Assembly: GCA_963575745.1 (NCBI GenBank)
Contig: CAUYUJ010008136.1
Location: 107,501 to 171,500, forward strand
Direction: 5' to 3'
Length of the DNA stretch: 64,000 nucleotides
Source of the DNA: Prorocentrum cordatum
Taxonomy: Eukaryota; Sar; Dinophyceae; Prorocentrales; Prorocentraceae
Shown: in pieces, positions 40,799 to 50,587 of the stretch
How positions within the stretch are numbered: the stretch's first letter is position 1
Layout of the letters: each line of letters begins with the position of its first letter
The notes under the pieces: model-generated
Databases searched by the model: none
Told to the model about the DNA's origin: nothing
The model's input: the letters and a program-made list of their open reading frames with translations, nothing else
Made by a program: the position numbers and the translations under genes

Positions 40799-42388
40799 AT
40801 GCCCGACGGGGCGGCGAACGCATCCACTGGCAGCATGTTGCCACCCAGCGAACAGAAGTCTATCAGAACTGCTTCCTCGGACGGCATACTTGGCATTGTT
40901 TGTGACAAAAATGTTTTGACGTGTTGGCACCTCATGCTTCCATGTCGTAACTGCGTGAGCTACGCTACGTACCACGATTTGTCGCATTTCCCCATATGCT
41001 TTTTGGATGGAAGTTGCACTTGCAAGAAACATGATCGTGGCGTTTTCGTGAATGCAATCCACAAGCGCAAAACAGGTGGTCGGGACATGCACCGCTGTGT
41101 TCCGGTCAAAGAGCTGCCGGACGCGTTCAATCTTGGAAACCTCACAGACAAGCTTGCTCCTCAGGCGAACCACGACTTCAGAAAACGCAAACTCAACCAT
41201 TTCCATCCCATTCTGGACACTACGAGCGCCACAACACATTACCTCGTGATGTCCAACAAAACACATCCATTGATCAATTTGGCATTTTTTGTCATCGTGT
41301 CAACTGTTTACTTAAACGAAGGCCACTACTTGATCACCGCGCTGGCCGTGTATAGTTGGCTCGCTCATCAAAAGACGTCCCGGGCGCAGCTCCTGGGCGA
41401 CGCCGCCGCCCGGGCGACGCTCCAGAAACGACTCTTGGACCAGCGCAACACCATGGCTACGGACGAAAAGTTGCCGGCTTTAATTTCGGTGGATTCCTAC
41501 GACGTCCGTCGGTTCTACGACGCACTGGTTATTTGCGAAGACCTGTATGGCCGACAACCAGATGCAGGATACCACATCCCGAGCTTCACAGAAGGCGACG
41601 ACAACTCCAATCTCGTGCCAAACGGATCCGGGACAAAGCCTCGCAGAGTTGCTGTGCGCATGCACCGCATTGCCGCTGCCCTACGAGAACACAGTGCCCA
41701 GTTGAACAAGAGCTCCGTCCTGTTGGTTCAAATGACAAAAACACTCCTTGCCACGCGCGCGCGTTGGCTGCCTTATCAGGCACAGCTGGTATACGTGCGT
41801 TTCTTCCGGAGCTCATTCGGAGCGCGCAATTGGGAGCAATCGATCATATCAGACATTTCTTTCATTGAACACGTTGGCGATGGAGATTTTCACTTCTTGC
41901 GGAAGTTGCGCCCGGAAGCTTTCTCGATTTACAATTCTTTGGCAGACAGGGGGCCCGTGGAGGCTGCCGGGGCCACCGTTGCCACGAACGTTTCTAAGGG
42001 CGAACGGGACCTCGGCCGCGCGTTGATCCAACTGTTGACTTCCAGGCAGGGAAGCATGTCGTTGCATTCAAAAGTGAACGAGCTCCTCGGCTTCAGCGCC
42101 ATGGACTTTCACGAATCGCAATGCGCAGTTTGCGAAGTGCGCACCTTCGTTTATGGCGCACGCCTGAGGAAAACAGACGACGGACTCCTGGCTAGAGGAT
42201 GCGCGCGGTCCACCGGCGCTGGCATCGGGAGGCCTTCCTGCCGCGCGTCTGGGGCGCGGTGGCAACTGGAGACCGCGAGCGGACCCGTGAGTGGAGCAAC
42301 TCCTCCAACGCACCGACACCAAAAAAAACCACCCTTTGTTTTAAATCTCCTCGCCCCCTGTGGCACCATGAGTTTCTGGGATCCATGA
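40799..42388 (+). CDS. Unrecognised 529-residue protein with Cys/His-rich N-terminus
   Basis: The frame is open across the upstream CT tract, but the first sensible Met is at 40799, where composition changes to protein-like. Residues about 35-80 are rich in Cys and His (CDKNVLTCWHLMLPCRNC, FPICFLDGSCTCKKHD), suggesting metal binding. The middle has a hydrophobic stretch (INLAFFVIVSTVYLNEGHYL) and long mixed helices (VRRFYDALVICEDLYGRQPD, LVQMTKTLLATRARWLPYQA). Near the C-terminus a further CAVCEVRTFVYG occurs. Base composition is less GC-rich than its surroundings. I recognise no family. An intact 1.6-kb frame in a decayed neighbourhood suggests a gene recently carried in, perhaps as passenger of the inserted block. 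The last ~60 codons may be read past a former end. Confidence 0.5.
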   Translation: MPDGAANASTGSMLPPSEQKSIRTASSDGILGIVCDKNVLTCWHLMLPCRNCVSYATYHDLSHFPICFLDGSCTCKKHDRGVFVNAIHKRKTGGRDMHRCVPVKELPDAFNLGNLTDKLAPQANHDFRKRKLNHFHPILDTTSATTHYLVMSNKTHPLINLAFFVIVSTVYLNEGHYLITALAVYSWLAHQKTSRAQLLGDAAARATLQKRLLDQRNTMATDEKLPALISVDSYDVRRFYDALVICEDLYGRQPDAGYHIPSFTEGDDNSNLVPNGSGTKPRRVAVRMHRIAAALREHSAQLNKSSVLLVQMTKTLLATRARWLPYQAQLVYVRFFRSSFGARNWEQSIISDISFIEHVGDGDFHFLRKLRPEAFSIYNSLADRGPVEAAGATVATNVSKGERDLGRALIQLLTSRQGSMSLHSKVNELLGFSAMDFHESQCAVCEVRTFVYGARLRKTDDGLLARGCARSTGAGIGRPSCRASGARWQLETASGPVSGATPPTHRHQKKPPFVLNLLAPCGTMSFWDP

Positions 42389-42469
42389 GTTTCCCCGCCA
42401 CTCCTTAACTCGTGTTCTCGAACGCCCCGTGGGCCAAGATTTAAGGCGAAGCGGAGCGAGCCTTCAAAA

Positions 42470-42494
42470 TCTTGTATATATATATATATATATG
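42470..42494 (+). repeat. (TA)n microsatellite
   Basis: About ten TA dinucleotides following CTTG. Confidence 0.85.
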
Positions 42495-42649
42495 AGGTGA
42501 GGGGGTGAGATCGAAGTGGAACGGAAAGCCCCCCTACCGGGACATCGATTTCGGTTTCGTGTTCGTGCGTGCCGTGCGTGCGGGCGAGGCGAAGCTGCGT
42601 GGGCGGGCGAGAAAAAGTCTCCTGTGGTTGAGGCGCGGCCGGGCCAAAT

Positions 42650-42850
42650 GTCTCCCTTCCGGGCGGCCGGTGGCCCGCGGTGTCCCGCCGGTGTCCCGCT
42701 GGCGTCCCGTGTGGCTGAGGCGCGGCCGGACCAAATGACTCCCTTCCGGGCGGCCGGTGGCCCGCGGTGTCCCGCCAGTGTCCCGCCGGTGCCCCGCGGT
42801 GTCCCGCGGTGCCCCGCGGTGCCCCGCCGGTGTCCCGCGGTGTCCCGCGA
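42650..42850 (+). repeat. GGTGTCCCGC minisatellite
   Basis: Decamers of the type GGTG[T/C]CCCGC[C/G] repeat with spacing 10-20 bp. A longer unit (GAGGCGCGGCCGG.CCAAATG...GGTGTCCCGCC) occurs twice, 42629-42690 and 42717-42785. Confidence 0.8.
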
Positions 42851-43730
42851 TGATGATGATGATGAGATGATGATGATGCTGATGATGATGATGATGGTGA
42901 TGCTGATGATGATGCTGATGATGATGACGATGATGATGATGATGATATGAGGATGATGGTGTCCCGATGATGATGATGATGCTGCTGATGATGATGATGA
43001 CGATGATGATGATGATGCTGCTGGTGTCCCGATGATGAGGATGATGATGATCATGATGATTATGTTGGTGATCATGATGATGACGATGATGGTGTCCCGA
43101 TGATGATGAGTATGATGATGTTGATGTTGATGATGATGATTATGATTGTGTCCCGATGATGATGGTGATGTTGATGATGATGAGGTTGATGATGATTATG
43201 GTGTCCCGATGATGATGATTATTACGATTGTGATGATGATGTTGATGATGATGGCGTCCCGATGGTGGTGATGCTGATTGTGATGATGATGACGATGATG
43301 ATGATGTTGATGCTGATGTTGGTAATGATGATGATGGTGCCCAGATGATGACGATGATGCTGCTGATGATGATGTTGATGATGCTGATGATGTCGATTAT
43401 GAGGATGAGATGATGATGGTGGTGTCCCGATGATGATGATGATGAGGATGATGATGATAACGATGGTGATCATGATGGTGTCCCGATGATGATGCTGCTG
43501 CTGATGGTGATGACGACGACTGTGTCCCGATGTTGCTGATGATGATGTTGATGATGATGATTGTGATGATGGTGATGATAATGATGATGATGGTGGTGTC
43601 CCGATGATGTTGATGAGCGTGATGGTGATGATGTTGGTGTTGATGATGATGACGGTGTCCAGATTATGATGATGTTGGTGATGATGATGTTGATGTTGAT
43701 GTTGTTGTTGATGATGATGATGGTGACGTT
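42849..43730 (+). repeat. (GAT)n array punctuated by GTGTCCCGATGATG
   Basis: GAT triplet arrays are interrupted by GGTGTCCCGATGATGATG at about 42958, 43025, 43094, 43150, 43200, 43253, 43421, 43478, 43520 and 43595. Spacing is mostly 40-75 bp. The GTCCCG block carries over from the preceding minisatellite. Confidence 0.9.
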
Positions 43731-43734
43731 GATT

Positions 43735-43955
43735 GTGAGAGCGGTTGTGATATCGATAGTGAGATCGATAGTGAGACCGAATGTGATATCGATTGTGAGA
43801 TCGATTGTGAGATCGATTGTGAGATCGATAGTCAGATCAATTGTGAGATAGATCGAGTGAGATCGATTGTGAGATCGATCGAGGGAGATCGATCGAGCGA
43901 TACCTATACTGAGATCGATAGTGAGATCGATAGTGTGACCGATCGAGTGAGACGT
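43735..43955 (+). repeat. GATCGAT[A/T]GTGA minisatellite
   Basis: Twelve-base units GATCGATTGTGA and GATCGATAGTGA repeat about 15 times, followed by a C10 run at 43962. The unit contains the palindrome ATCGAT. Confidence 0.9.
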
Positions 43956-44235
43956 TGGTTCCCCCCCCCCCCGAGCCTCCTTATCGCCCGAAGGGTGGTC
44001 GTATAGGTATATATATACATATATATACGCATACACAAGGGCCTCAGGGGGGGGCGATGCCGCCCCCCCGGGGATAGTTTAAATTCATAGTTAGGATGGA
44101 CATGTTGTCATAATCGTATATGATTCACATGCCCGAAAGGGGGGCCGATAACGCCGGGGGGGGGCGGGAGTTCCTTTTATATTTTTTGAGGGGCGAATCT
44201 ACGCGTGTCCAGGATCAAGGCCGACAGCAGGGCCG
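43956..44235. other. No recognisable gene; end of the inserted block
   Basis: Contains a C10 run, a TATATATACATATATATA stretch (about 44006-44028), G/C homopolymers and then ordinary sequence to the presumed Copia junction. Confidence 0.4.
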
Positions 44236-44239
44236 GCTC

Positions 44240-44795
44240 AGAAGGTTCTCGAACTTAGATTGCTGGGCCACCTGCTGTGGTTGAGCAGGGCCAGGACTCT
44301 GCCTTCGTGGGCGAGTTCGAGACACAGTGCAACGACCTCGGCCTGGTGATCAACAGCGCTGCGCCAGAAGCTCACTGGCAGATGGGCAAGGTCGAGAAGA
44401 AGATGCGTTACCTAGAGGAGATGGCGACGAATGTCTTCAATGTCGGAGAAATTCGTGGTCAGGATTCCGTTGCAGCTGCACTGCGAGGCGTGGCCAGCGC
44501 GTGCAACCAGCTGGTTGGCACAGCGGGCTTTTCACCGCAGCAGTGGGTGCTGGGAGCTGGACATCGACTACCTGCGAGCTTGGCGAATCCCGACAACGAC
44601 CCAGCAGTAGTTTCCAGGACGTCGTTGTGGAATCGACTACACCTTCACCAGATATGCTCGGAGTCCTTTTTCAAGGCGGCTAACTCATCTGCTTTGAGGT
44701 GGGCAGTGCTGGCAAGGACGAGGCCCCAGCCCGGGCCCTTCCAGCAGGGAGTTCTACTGATGTTCTGGCGACCGGACAGTCTAGGGAGAAACTGA
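44240..44795 (+). pseudogene. Copia integrase, second half of the core and C-terminal part
   Basis: QKVLEL is followed, after a one-frame shift near 44260, by AGPPAVVEQGQDSAFVGEFE and APEAHWQMGKVEKKMRYLEEM. These are the second Asp region and catalytic Glu block (WQ.G.VE) of dinoflagellate Copia integrases. The rest (GFSPQQWVLGAGHRLPAS, then SALRWAVLARTRPQPGPFQQ) matches the segment after the core. It completes the integrase begun at 28980. The frame ends at 44795 with GVLLMFWRPDSLGRN; the normal reading would continue toward RT, so a further lesion lies here. Confidence 0.75.
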
Positions 44796-45779
44796 CGTGC
44801 TCGATGGCATGGACCTGCCCGGTGCCTGGGCAAGGATGAGCATGGCTACTGGCTGATTCCCAATCGGATACCGATTCTGAGCTCACCGAGTCTACCGCGG
44901 AAAGCGACTGAGCACGAGGTGACGACCATGCAGTTCACCGACCTGTTCTCAGACGGTGGGCCAGCCCCATTTCGAGCTGGAGAGGGGGGCTTTATAGACC
45001 TTCGAGGGGGGCAATATAGCGAGATGCTCAGCACCCAGACCACCTGATCAACGGCCAGACCAACGTCGTGATCAACAGCCAGACCAACATTAAAATTAAC
45101 AGCCTCCAGAACGACGGCGAGACTATCATCTGCAGCTATCTGGACAGCAAGAAGCTCCACGACAGCAGCCAGTGCAGGGGCAACAAGACGCACCAGGAGC
45201 AGCGCCAGCTCAAGGTGGCGTGGGTCATCCGAAGCAGTCGGACAGCCGGAAGAGATGATCGGATGTGGTGCACGACAATGACGTGATAACGATGCGGCAG
45301 AGGCTGGGCGATGTGTAAGAACTAGTCCCAGCTGATCAAGACCAAGCAGAGGGGGATCTACGAGCGCGACCACGTCGAGCACGCCAAGCCTGGGGCACCA
45401 TCCTGGGAGCAGTGGCATCCAGCGGCCCCGACAAGACCGACCTGAGGCAGCTGGGCAACATCAGGAATGCACCTCTGCTACCCGAACCGGCGCCAGGGTA
45501 TCAGATCGAGAGGAGGCGACTGTTCAAGTTGGACACGCGCGACCTGGTTCTAGACATCTCGAGGGTGGACTGCATGGCAAACCCTGAGATCATCGACGAT
45601 GTGGTGGCGCAGCAACCGATCGCGGTCGGTCATCGAGGAGATCGCGTCGATGAAGGAAGAAGGAACTGAAGATGGGCAGGGAGGTGACCAGCAATCTACA
45701 GCCTCGCAGCCTGGACCTCCAAGCGGTAGCAACGCCGACGAGATCATGGAGGAGCCGGAGCAGCCCAAGGAGGTGAAAC
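44796..45779 (+). pseudogene. Degenerate Copia segment between integrase and RT
   Basis: Short protein-like fragments in changing frames; one frame at 45599-46081 reads EEIASMKEEGTEDGQGGDQQ and continues acidic and Gln-rich. Tandem-like phrases (CAACAGCCAGACCAACA...) occur at 45045-45110. No domain recognised; the position suggests the linker before RT. Confidence 0.4.
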
Positions 45780-46870
45780 GTGGTGGTGCGAAGCATTCGG
45801 TCAAGAAGGGCCTGGAGCTCAATCAGACCAAGAACGGTGATGCTCGCGACGATCGAGCTCAGCTTCAAGCACCTGCCAGTATCCAGAGGCATATGGGAGA
45901 ACGGGAGAAGACAGAGGAAATGGCAGCAGCGCCGGCAGCAGCGTCGCAAGAGCAGCAAGCGCCAGGGGCATCCCGTGACGCCCAAGGAGTTCCTGCTGGG
46001 CGACGTGCCCATCGGCGTCGAGCGCGCGGAGGGGCAGACGGGGCCAGTCAAGCAGCTGGCGGAGACGCCGCTCCTGGTTGAAGCATTCGTGGCCGAGCGG
46101 ATGTGCGTGCAGCCGACAAGGATTAACCAGCGTCGGGAAATCAACCTGGAGACGCTGGGCGACGACAAGCTGAAGTGGAAGAAGATGCAGAGTGCAGTGG
46201 GGAAGGAGTGGAATGCCTGGTGCAAGTGCGATGCGGCAACCCACGTATCAGGAGCAGCGGTTGAGAAGGTAGGCCCTGGCAGGATCTTAAGCTCCAAGGT
46301 GGTCTGGGCGGACGAAGACCCTGCGACCTGGGGGCCGAAGGCGAGAATATGTGGACGGGGCTACGAGGAGGAGTTCGACGACAAGTTGCGTCGAGACTCT
46401 CCTACAGTCCCAGCACAGATGACGCTACTTCTGTGCAGCGTTGTATCGGGCCTGAACTTGGACTTAGTCTCTGCAGATGTGAAGGGGGCTTTTCTACAAG
46501 GCAAGGCGATCACGCGCGAGCTCTACTTTCGGATCCCGACGAACCTTGGGAAGTGTACCATTCCAGGTGTCAAGACAGGCGACCCGTTTAAGCTTAACAA
46601 GAGCATCTACGGGACCGACGATGCGGCAGGAGCTTGGTACGCGGCGCTGCGCGAGACGCTCGTGAAGCTTGGATGGGAAGGCCTGGGCTTCGAGCCCGTG
46701 ACCTTCATCGAGCGCAACAGGGAGCGCGCGATCATGGGGGTCATGTATCTACACGTGGGCGACTTCCTCGTGGGCATCAATCAAGACGACCCTGAGGGCG
46801 CCAAGATCATGAAGGACCTTCAGAAGGATATTGACTTTGGCGAGGTCAATTACGCGAGGCAGGAGAAGGC
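45780..46870 (+). pseudogene. Copia reverse transcriptase (RVT_2 type)
   Basis: The frame from 45780 becomes convincing at about residue 165: SSKVVWADEDPATWGPKARI, CGRGYEEEFDDKLRRDSPTV, LVSADVKGAFLQGK (motif A Asp), ELYFRIPTNLG, FKLNKSIYGTDDAAGAWYAA and VMYLHVGDFLVGI. The last is the catalytic H-V-D-D block, with the first Asp changed to Gly (residues 325-330). This substitution should abolish polymerase activity. The sense then leaves the frame at about 46870 and continues in another. Confidence 0.8.
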
Positions 46871-47304
46871 GACGTCCTGTGGCCGGGCCTATCAGCAAGA
46901 CAGGGACGGTCAACATCAACGTCACCGTGGAGGCCTATGTAAAGTCTATGCAGACTGTGCGTGTCTCCAGACAGCGCAGCAAAGCACCTGGCAGTGCGCT
47001 GATCCTTGCAGAGCACCGAGGACTACGAATGGTGGTTGGACAACTGCAGTGGGATGCGCGGAGGATTTGTTTCGAAGCAGCGTTCGAGGCATCCCGATTG
47101 GCATCGACGCTGGGAGCTCCGACGGTGAAGGATCTACAGGGCGGGAATGCCGCTATCCGGAGAATCCAGAAGCGGGGCGACCTACATATTCAGTTCACAG
47201 CTGGCCTGAACCCGTGGAAGGCCAGGGTAATCAACGTGACCGACAGTGCTTTCGAAAACCAGCCGAAGCACAAATCGCAACGAGGACGCTTCATCATACT
47301 ATGA
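46871..47304 (+). pseudogene. Copia post-RT region and start of RNase H
   Basis: In the next frame: LAEHRGLRMVVGQLQWDARR, FEASRLASTLGAPTVKDLQG and NVTDSAFENQPKHKSQRGRF, the standard connection-plus-RNase H start of Copia polyproteins. It ends with a stop at 47302-47304, and RNase H resumes in another frame after about 47400. Confidence 0.7.
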
Positions 47305-47413
47305 GGACCACGGCAACAAGTGCAAGGTACATTGCATTGGGTGGCGGTCTTCGAAGACTCAACGAGTGGTGCGATCTACTCTATCGGCGGAGGCATAATC
47401 CTGTGCAGATTCT

Positions 47414-48583
47414 GTGGGTATGCTGATTTGGACAAAGTCAACCCTGGCGGAGATCCCATGCCCAGAGATGGATGCCTGCCCGGTGAAGTGTACTTCGGTG
47501 ACCGACTGCAAGAGCCTGTATGACGCGATCACGAAGGAGAAGGTATCTATGACGGATAGGAGGTTTTCCCTGGAGGCGGCTATACTACGTCAGTCATTAC
47601 AGGTTGTCAGCATCAAGTGGGTCAAGAGCGAGCAGATGCTAGCGGACTGTTTGACGAGAGTGCTTCCTGGAGGCTACGCGAGGAAGATTGTGATATCTAA
47701 TTTGTGGACTCTTGGGCCTGATGACAGAGCGCCATCAATTCGCGGGCGGAAGCTTGTTGGACCAGAGAGGGATGCACCCAGCAAGGAGGTCAATGACCTG
47801 AACGCGAAGATGGCTAAGTATGTCAAGCAGGAGCTGTGTGACGACACCGATGGGAACGATGAGATATCTACCTGGCCGGTGGAGACGTACATCCACGTAG
47901 ACGAATGCTTCTACGATGACAATGACGAGAACTATGACGATACCGAGTATGTCGAAACATTCTACATGGGCGATGCGATGGGCAACTACCCAGTGGATTG
48001 GAGTGGTGCGCAGCGAACCATCCAGATGCTTGACCAAATGGTGGTGCTGCTTCAATTCTGTGCACTTGCAGTGCATGGGGTTTCTCTTTCGATGTCTCCT
48101 ACGGTGGTGACATTGGTATCGATCATTGCGGGAGTCATCGTGTTTATCTACATGATGCAGCCTACGCAGAGCGACGGCGAGGATTTCGGCATGGCACCGA
48201 TGGAGGTGCACAGTTCGAGCAGCGACAACCTTTCCAGGGCGGAGGTGCCCAGGCAGGCACAGCTAAAGGCAGCCGCGCTACGCCTGAAGGCTGATCTTGA
48301 GGTGGAGTCGTACTCCGACGAGGTTACGGAGGATGGGCAGATGTATTTGGGGGGCAGTGCTCTCCTGAGGCAGTGGTTGGCTACGCTGGGATCGATGCGC
48401 ATCAAGAGTGGCAGATTCGAGGGCAGCAGCTTCGCAGACATCTATAGAAAGGACAAGCGCTCGGCCACTTGCTTGGGCCGGTGTCTGAAACTGGACGCAG
48501 ACGCGAGCAGGAGCTGCAGTCTGGACTCGAGTATCAAGACGTACATCGCCTACATCATCATCAAGTCAGCTCAGGTACGATAA
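47414..48583 (+). CDS. Copia RNase H C-terminus fused to an extension with two hydrophobic segments
   Basis: Residues 28-90 are the end of Copia RNase H (VTDCKSLYDAITKEKVSMTD, then IKWVKSEQMLADCLTRVLPG). In ordinary Copia elements the polyprotein would end soon after. Here the frame continues for about 290 residues: an acidic segment (DDNDENYDDTEYVE), two hydrophobic stretches at about 208-223 (QMVVLLQFCALAVHGV) and 230-249 (TVVTLVSIIAGVIVFIYMMQ), and a charged tail ending at 48583. The extension is open although the upstream polyprotein is broken. It could be a membrane-anchoring addition of this Copia lineage; I do not recognise it. The first residues are an artefact of the frame start. Confidence 0.6.
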   Translation: MGMLIWTKSTLAEIPCPEMDACPVKCTSVTDCKSLYDAITKEKVSMTDRRFSLEAAILRQSLQVVSIKWVKSEQMLADCLTRVLPGGYARKIVISNLWTLGPDDRAPSIRGRKLVGPERDAPSKEVNDLNAKMAKYVKQELCDDTDGNDEISTWPVETYIHVDECFYDDNDENYDDTEYVETFYMGDAMGNYPVDWSGAQRTIQMLDQMVVLLQFCALAVHGVSLSMSPTVVTLVSIIAGVIVFIYMMQPTQSDGEDFGMAPMEVHSSSSDNLSRAEVPRQAQLKAAALRLKADLEVESYSDEVTEDGQMYLGGSALLRQWLATLGSMRIKSGRFEGSSFADIYRKDKRSATCLGRCLKLDADASRSCSLDSSIKTYIAYIIIKSAQVR

Positions 48584-48945
48584 GGGTTCACTACCAACTT
48601 TGTGTTGATGTTGGATGGTTGAGACTTTTACTGAGATTTCATCACCAGCTTTGTGTTTACGTTGGGTGGTGGAAGAGATTGCATTGATATTGCTACCAGC
48701 TTAGTGTTTACGTTGGTTGGCTGAGGAGATGTGTGTGCGCCCTCTCAGGTGAAGAGAAGATGAGTGCACCCTCTCAAGTGATTTGATGATGTTCGCATCA
48801 AGATTCGATGTGTCATCTTGGTATTTGTTGCTGAAGATCTGATTTGCCATTTTGATATATCCGTAAGGGCTTCGCCCAGTGCCGCCGGCCCCCTGTCTCG
48901 GATAATGGGAGATGCAAGAGCTAAATCGTGAGGTCTGGGCGCCGC
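48584..48945 (+). other. Copia 3' region with short ~65-bp repeats
   Basis: The phrase A[C/G]CA[A/G]CTT[T/A]GTGTT...GTTGG.TGG occurs about three times between 48590 and 48725. The rest holds no gene. Confidence 0.5.
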
Positions 48946-49985
48946 CGTGAAGTAGTGTCGGGACCTGTTTTTCGGTCCTAACCTTACGGATCTGCGTCGC
49001 GGGTGCCACCGAATGTCGGAAATGTAGTAAATCCCATGTGTTTTTGGACCCTGACCCCGCCGATTTGCATGAGGGGTGCCGCCGAATTGTAGAAATGTGG
49101 CAAATCCGATGTGTTTTTGGACCCTGACCCTGCCGATTTGCGTGAGGGGTGCCGCCGCTCCCTTTTGTTTTGGGACCCTGACACCGCCGTTCTGCGTCAG
49201 GGGTGCCATCGAATGTCAGACGTGTGGCGAATCCCCTTTGCTTTTGGACCCTGACCCCGCGGATCTGCGTGAGGGGGTGTCACCGAATGTCAGACATGTG
49301 GCGAGTTCTTTGTATTTTTGGACCCTGACCCCGCCGATCTACGTGAGGGGTGCCACCGAATTTCAGAAATGTGGCAAATCCTATGTGTTTTTGGACTCTG
49401 ACCCCGCCGACCTGCGTGAGCGGTGCCGCCGACTTGTAGAAATGTTGCAAATCCGATGTGTTTTTTGACCCTGACCCTGCCGATCTGCGTGAGGGGTGCC
49501 ACCGGATTTCAAACATGTTGCAAATCCCGTGTGTTTTTGGACCCTGACTCCGCCGATGTGCGTGAGGGGTGCCACCGAATGTCAAACATGTGGCAAATCC
49601 GGTGTGTTTTGGACCCTGACCCTGCCGATTTGCATGCGGCGTGCCAGCTAATTTCAAACATGTGGCAAATCCGTTTTGTTTTGGGACCCTGACACCGCCG
49701 ATCTGCGTCAGGGGTGCCATCGAATGTCAGACGTGTGGCGAATCCCCTTTGGTTTTGGACCCTGGCCCCGCGGATCTGCGTGAGGGGTGTCACCGAATGT
49801 CAGACCCTGACCCCGCCGATCTACGTGAGGGGTGCCACCGAATTTCAGAAATGTGGCAAATCCTATGTGTTTTTGGACCCTGACCCCGCCGACCTGCATG
49901 AGCGGTGCCGCCGACTTGTAGAAATGTGGCAAATCCGCTTTGTTTTTGGACCCTGACCCCGCCGATCTGCGTGAGGGGTGCCTAT
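48946..49985 (+). repeat. 74-bp minisatellite in the Copia 3' region
   Basis: About 14 units of roughly 74 bp, each with TTTTTGGACCCTGACCCCGC and a following CGATCTGCGTGAGGGGTGCC. The stretch 49169-49400 recurs at 49683-49875 with matching variants at 514-bp spacing (minus a ~30-bp deletion), indicating a higher-order repeat. Open frames on both strands reading through the units are by-products. Confidence 0.9.
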
Positions 49986-50411
49986 TTTTACCCACCCTAG
50001 CAATTCAGACAATACGATTTCTCCGTGGTAACATTGTCTGTTTTGGGCCTCCTCCCCTCGCGCGGTCCATCGACAAGGAACAGTAAGCAGCATGAAGTCA
50101 ACAAGGAACAGTAAGCAGCAAAACACAGAACTGTAACAGTGAAACTGGGAAATGGAACTGGTACAGGAAACTGCGAACCTCGGGCCTACAGCCTGGTGGC
50201 CCCACAAGGGGGCCGGCGGATTTGCGGTTCAAGATTTGATTTGATACCGTGATAGGTCTTGTTCGGTGTGCGGGCGGCTTTTGGCCGGTCGAGCCGACAG
50301 GCATGTTCATGAATATGTTGGAGGCTTGCTTCAGAACTTACTACGCACTCTTCAGCAACATTTCCTTTTTCCGGTGTGAAAATCAGATAGGCGAGGATGT
50401 GAGATTTAGGG
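49986..50411. other. Copia 3' untranslated sequence
   Basis: No gene recognised. The phrase TCAACAAGGAACAGTAAGCAGCA is nearly duplicated (about 50068 and 50097). No clear polypurine tract precedes the right LTR, only GAGATTTAGGG. Confidence 0.4.
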
Positions 50412-50587
50412 TGGTAATGAATTATCTGTCCCTTCCGCCCGTGGCGGTTGTGGTTCATAAGCTGGGCGGGACGGTGGACGCACCTACTCACGTTTTAGCC
50501 TGAGTACGGAGACGCATATTCATATCCTATCTTATGTTGTGCTTGCATCAAGTACTGGCGGGAGGGATATTGTGATTTGTAATTACA
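50412..50587 (+). repeat. Right LTR of the Copia element
   Basis: 176 bp from TGGTAATGAATTATC to GTAATTACA, gap-free match to 25027-25202. Confidence 0.75.

Larger units (their letters stand above)
29114..44235. mobile_element. Composite 15.1-kb block inserted in the Copia integrase
   Basis: The block lies between GCTC at 29110-29113 and GCTC at 44236-44239, a possible 4-bp duplication. Joining the two sides gives an integrase reading NSTA-QKVLEL before one frameshift. Contents: GAC array, a two-copy 270-bp repeat, G-rich arrays, a Helitron, two unrecognised ORFs, GAT and GATCGA arrays. It may be one large mobile unit or several nested events; nothing here proves a single insertion, and a 4-bp match is weak evidence alone. 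Confidence 0.45.
25027..50587 (+). mobile_element. Copia LTR retrotransposon, interrupted by a 15-kb block
   Basis: Two 176-bp LTRs of identical length (25027-25202 and 50412-50587), starting TG and ending CA, enclose gag, a methyltransferase-like domain, integrase, RT and RNase H in Copia order. Sixteen mismatches were counted between the LTRs, about 9 percent, so the insertion is not recent. The integrase is cut after NSTA at 29113 and resumes with QKVLEL at 44240, so 29114-44235 is read as later insertions. The 3' untranslated part holds a 74-bp minisatellite. Several catalytic residues are mutated. The alternative, two unrelated partial Copia copies, would have to break at exactly complementary points of the integrase and still carry gap-free matching LTRs. 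Confidence 0.75.

Noticed and set aside
48745-49995. Repetitive small ORFs on both strands of the minisatellite
   Set aside because: They follow the 74-bp unit, change frame with unit length and have no starts or stops conserved between units.
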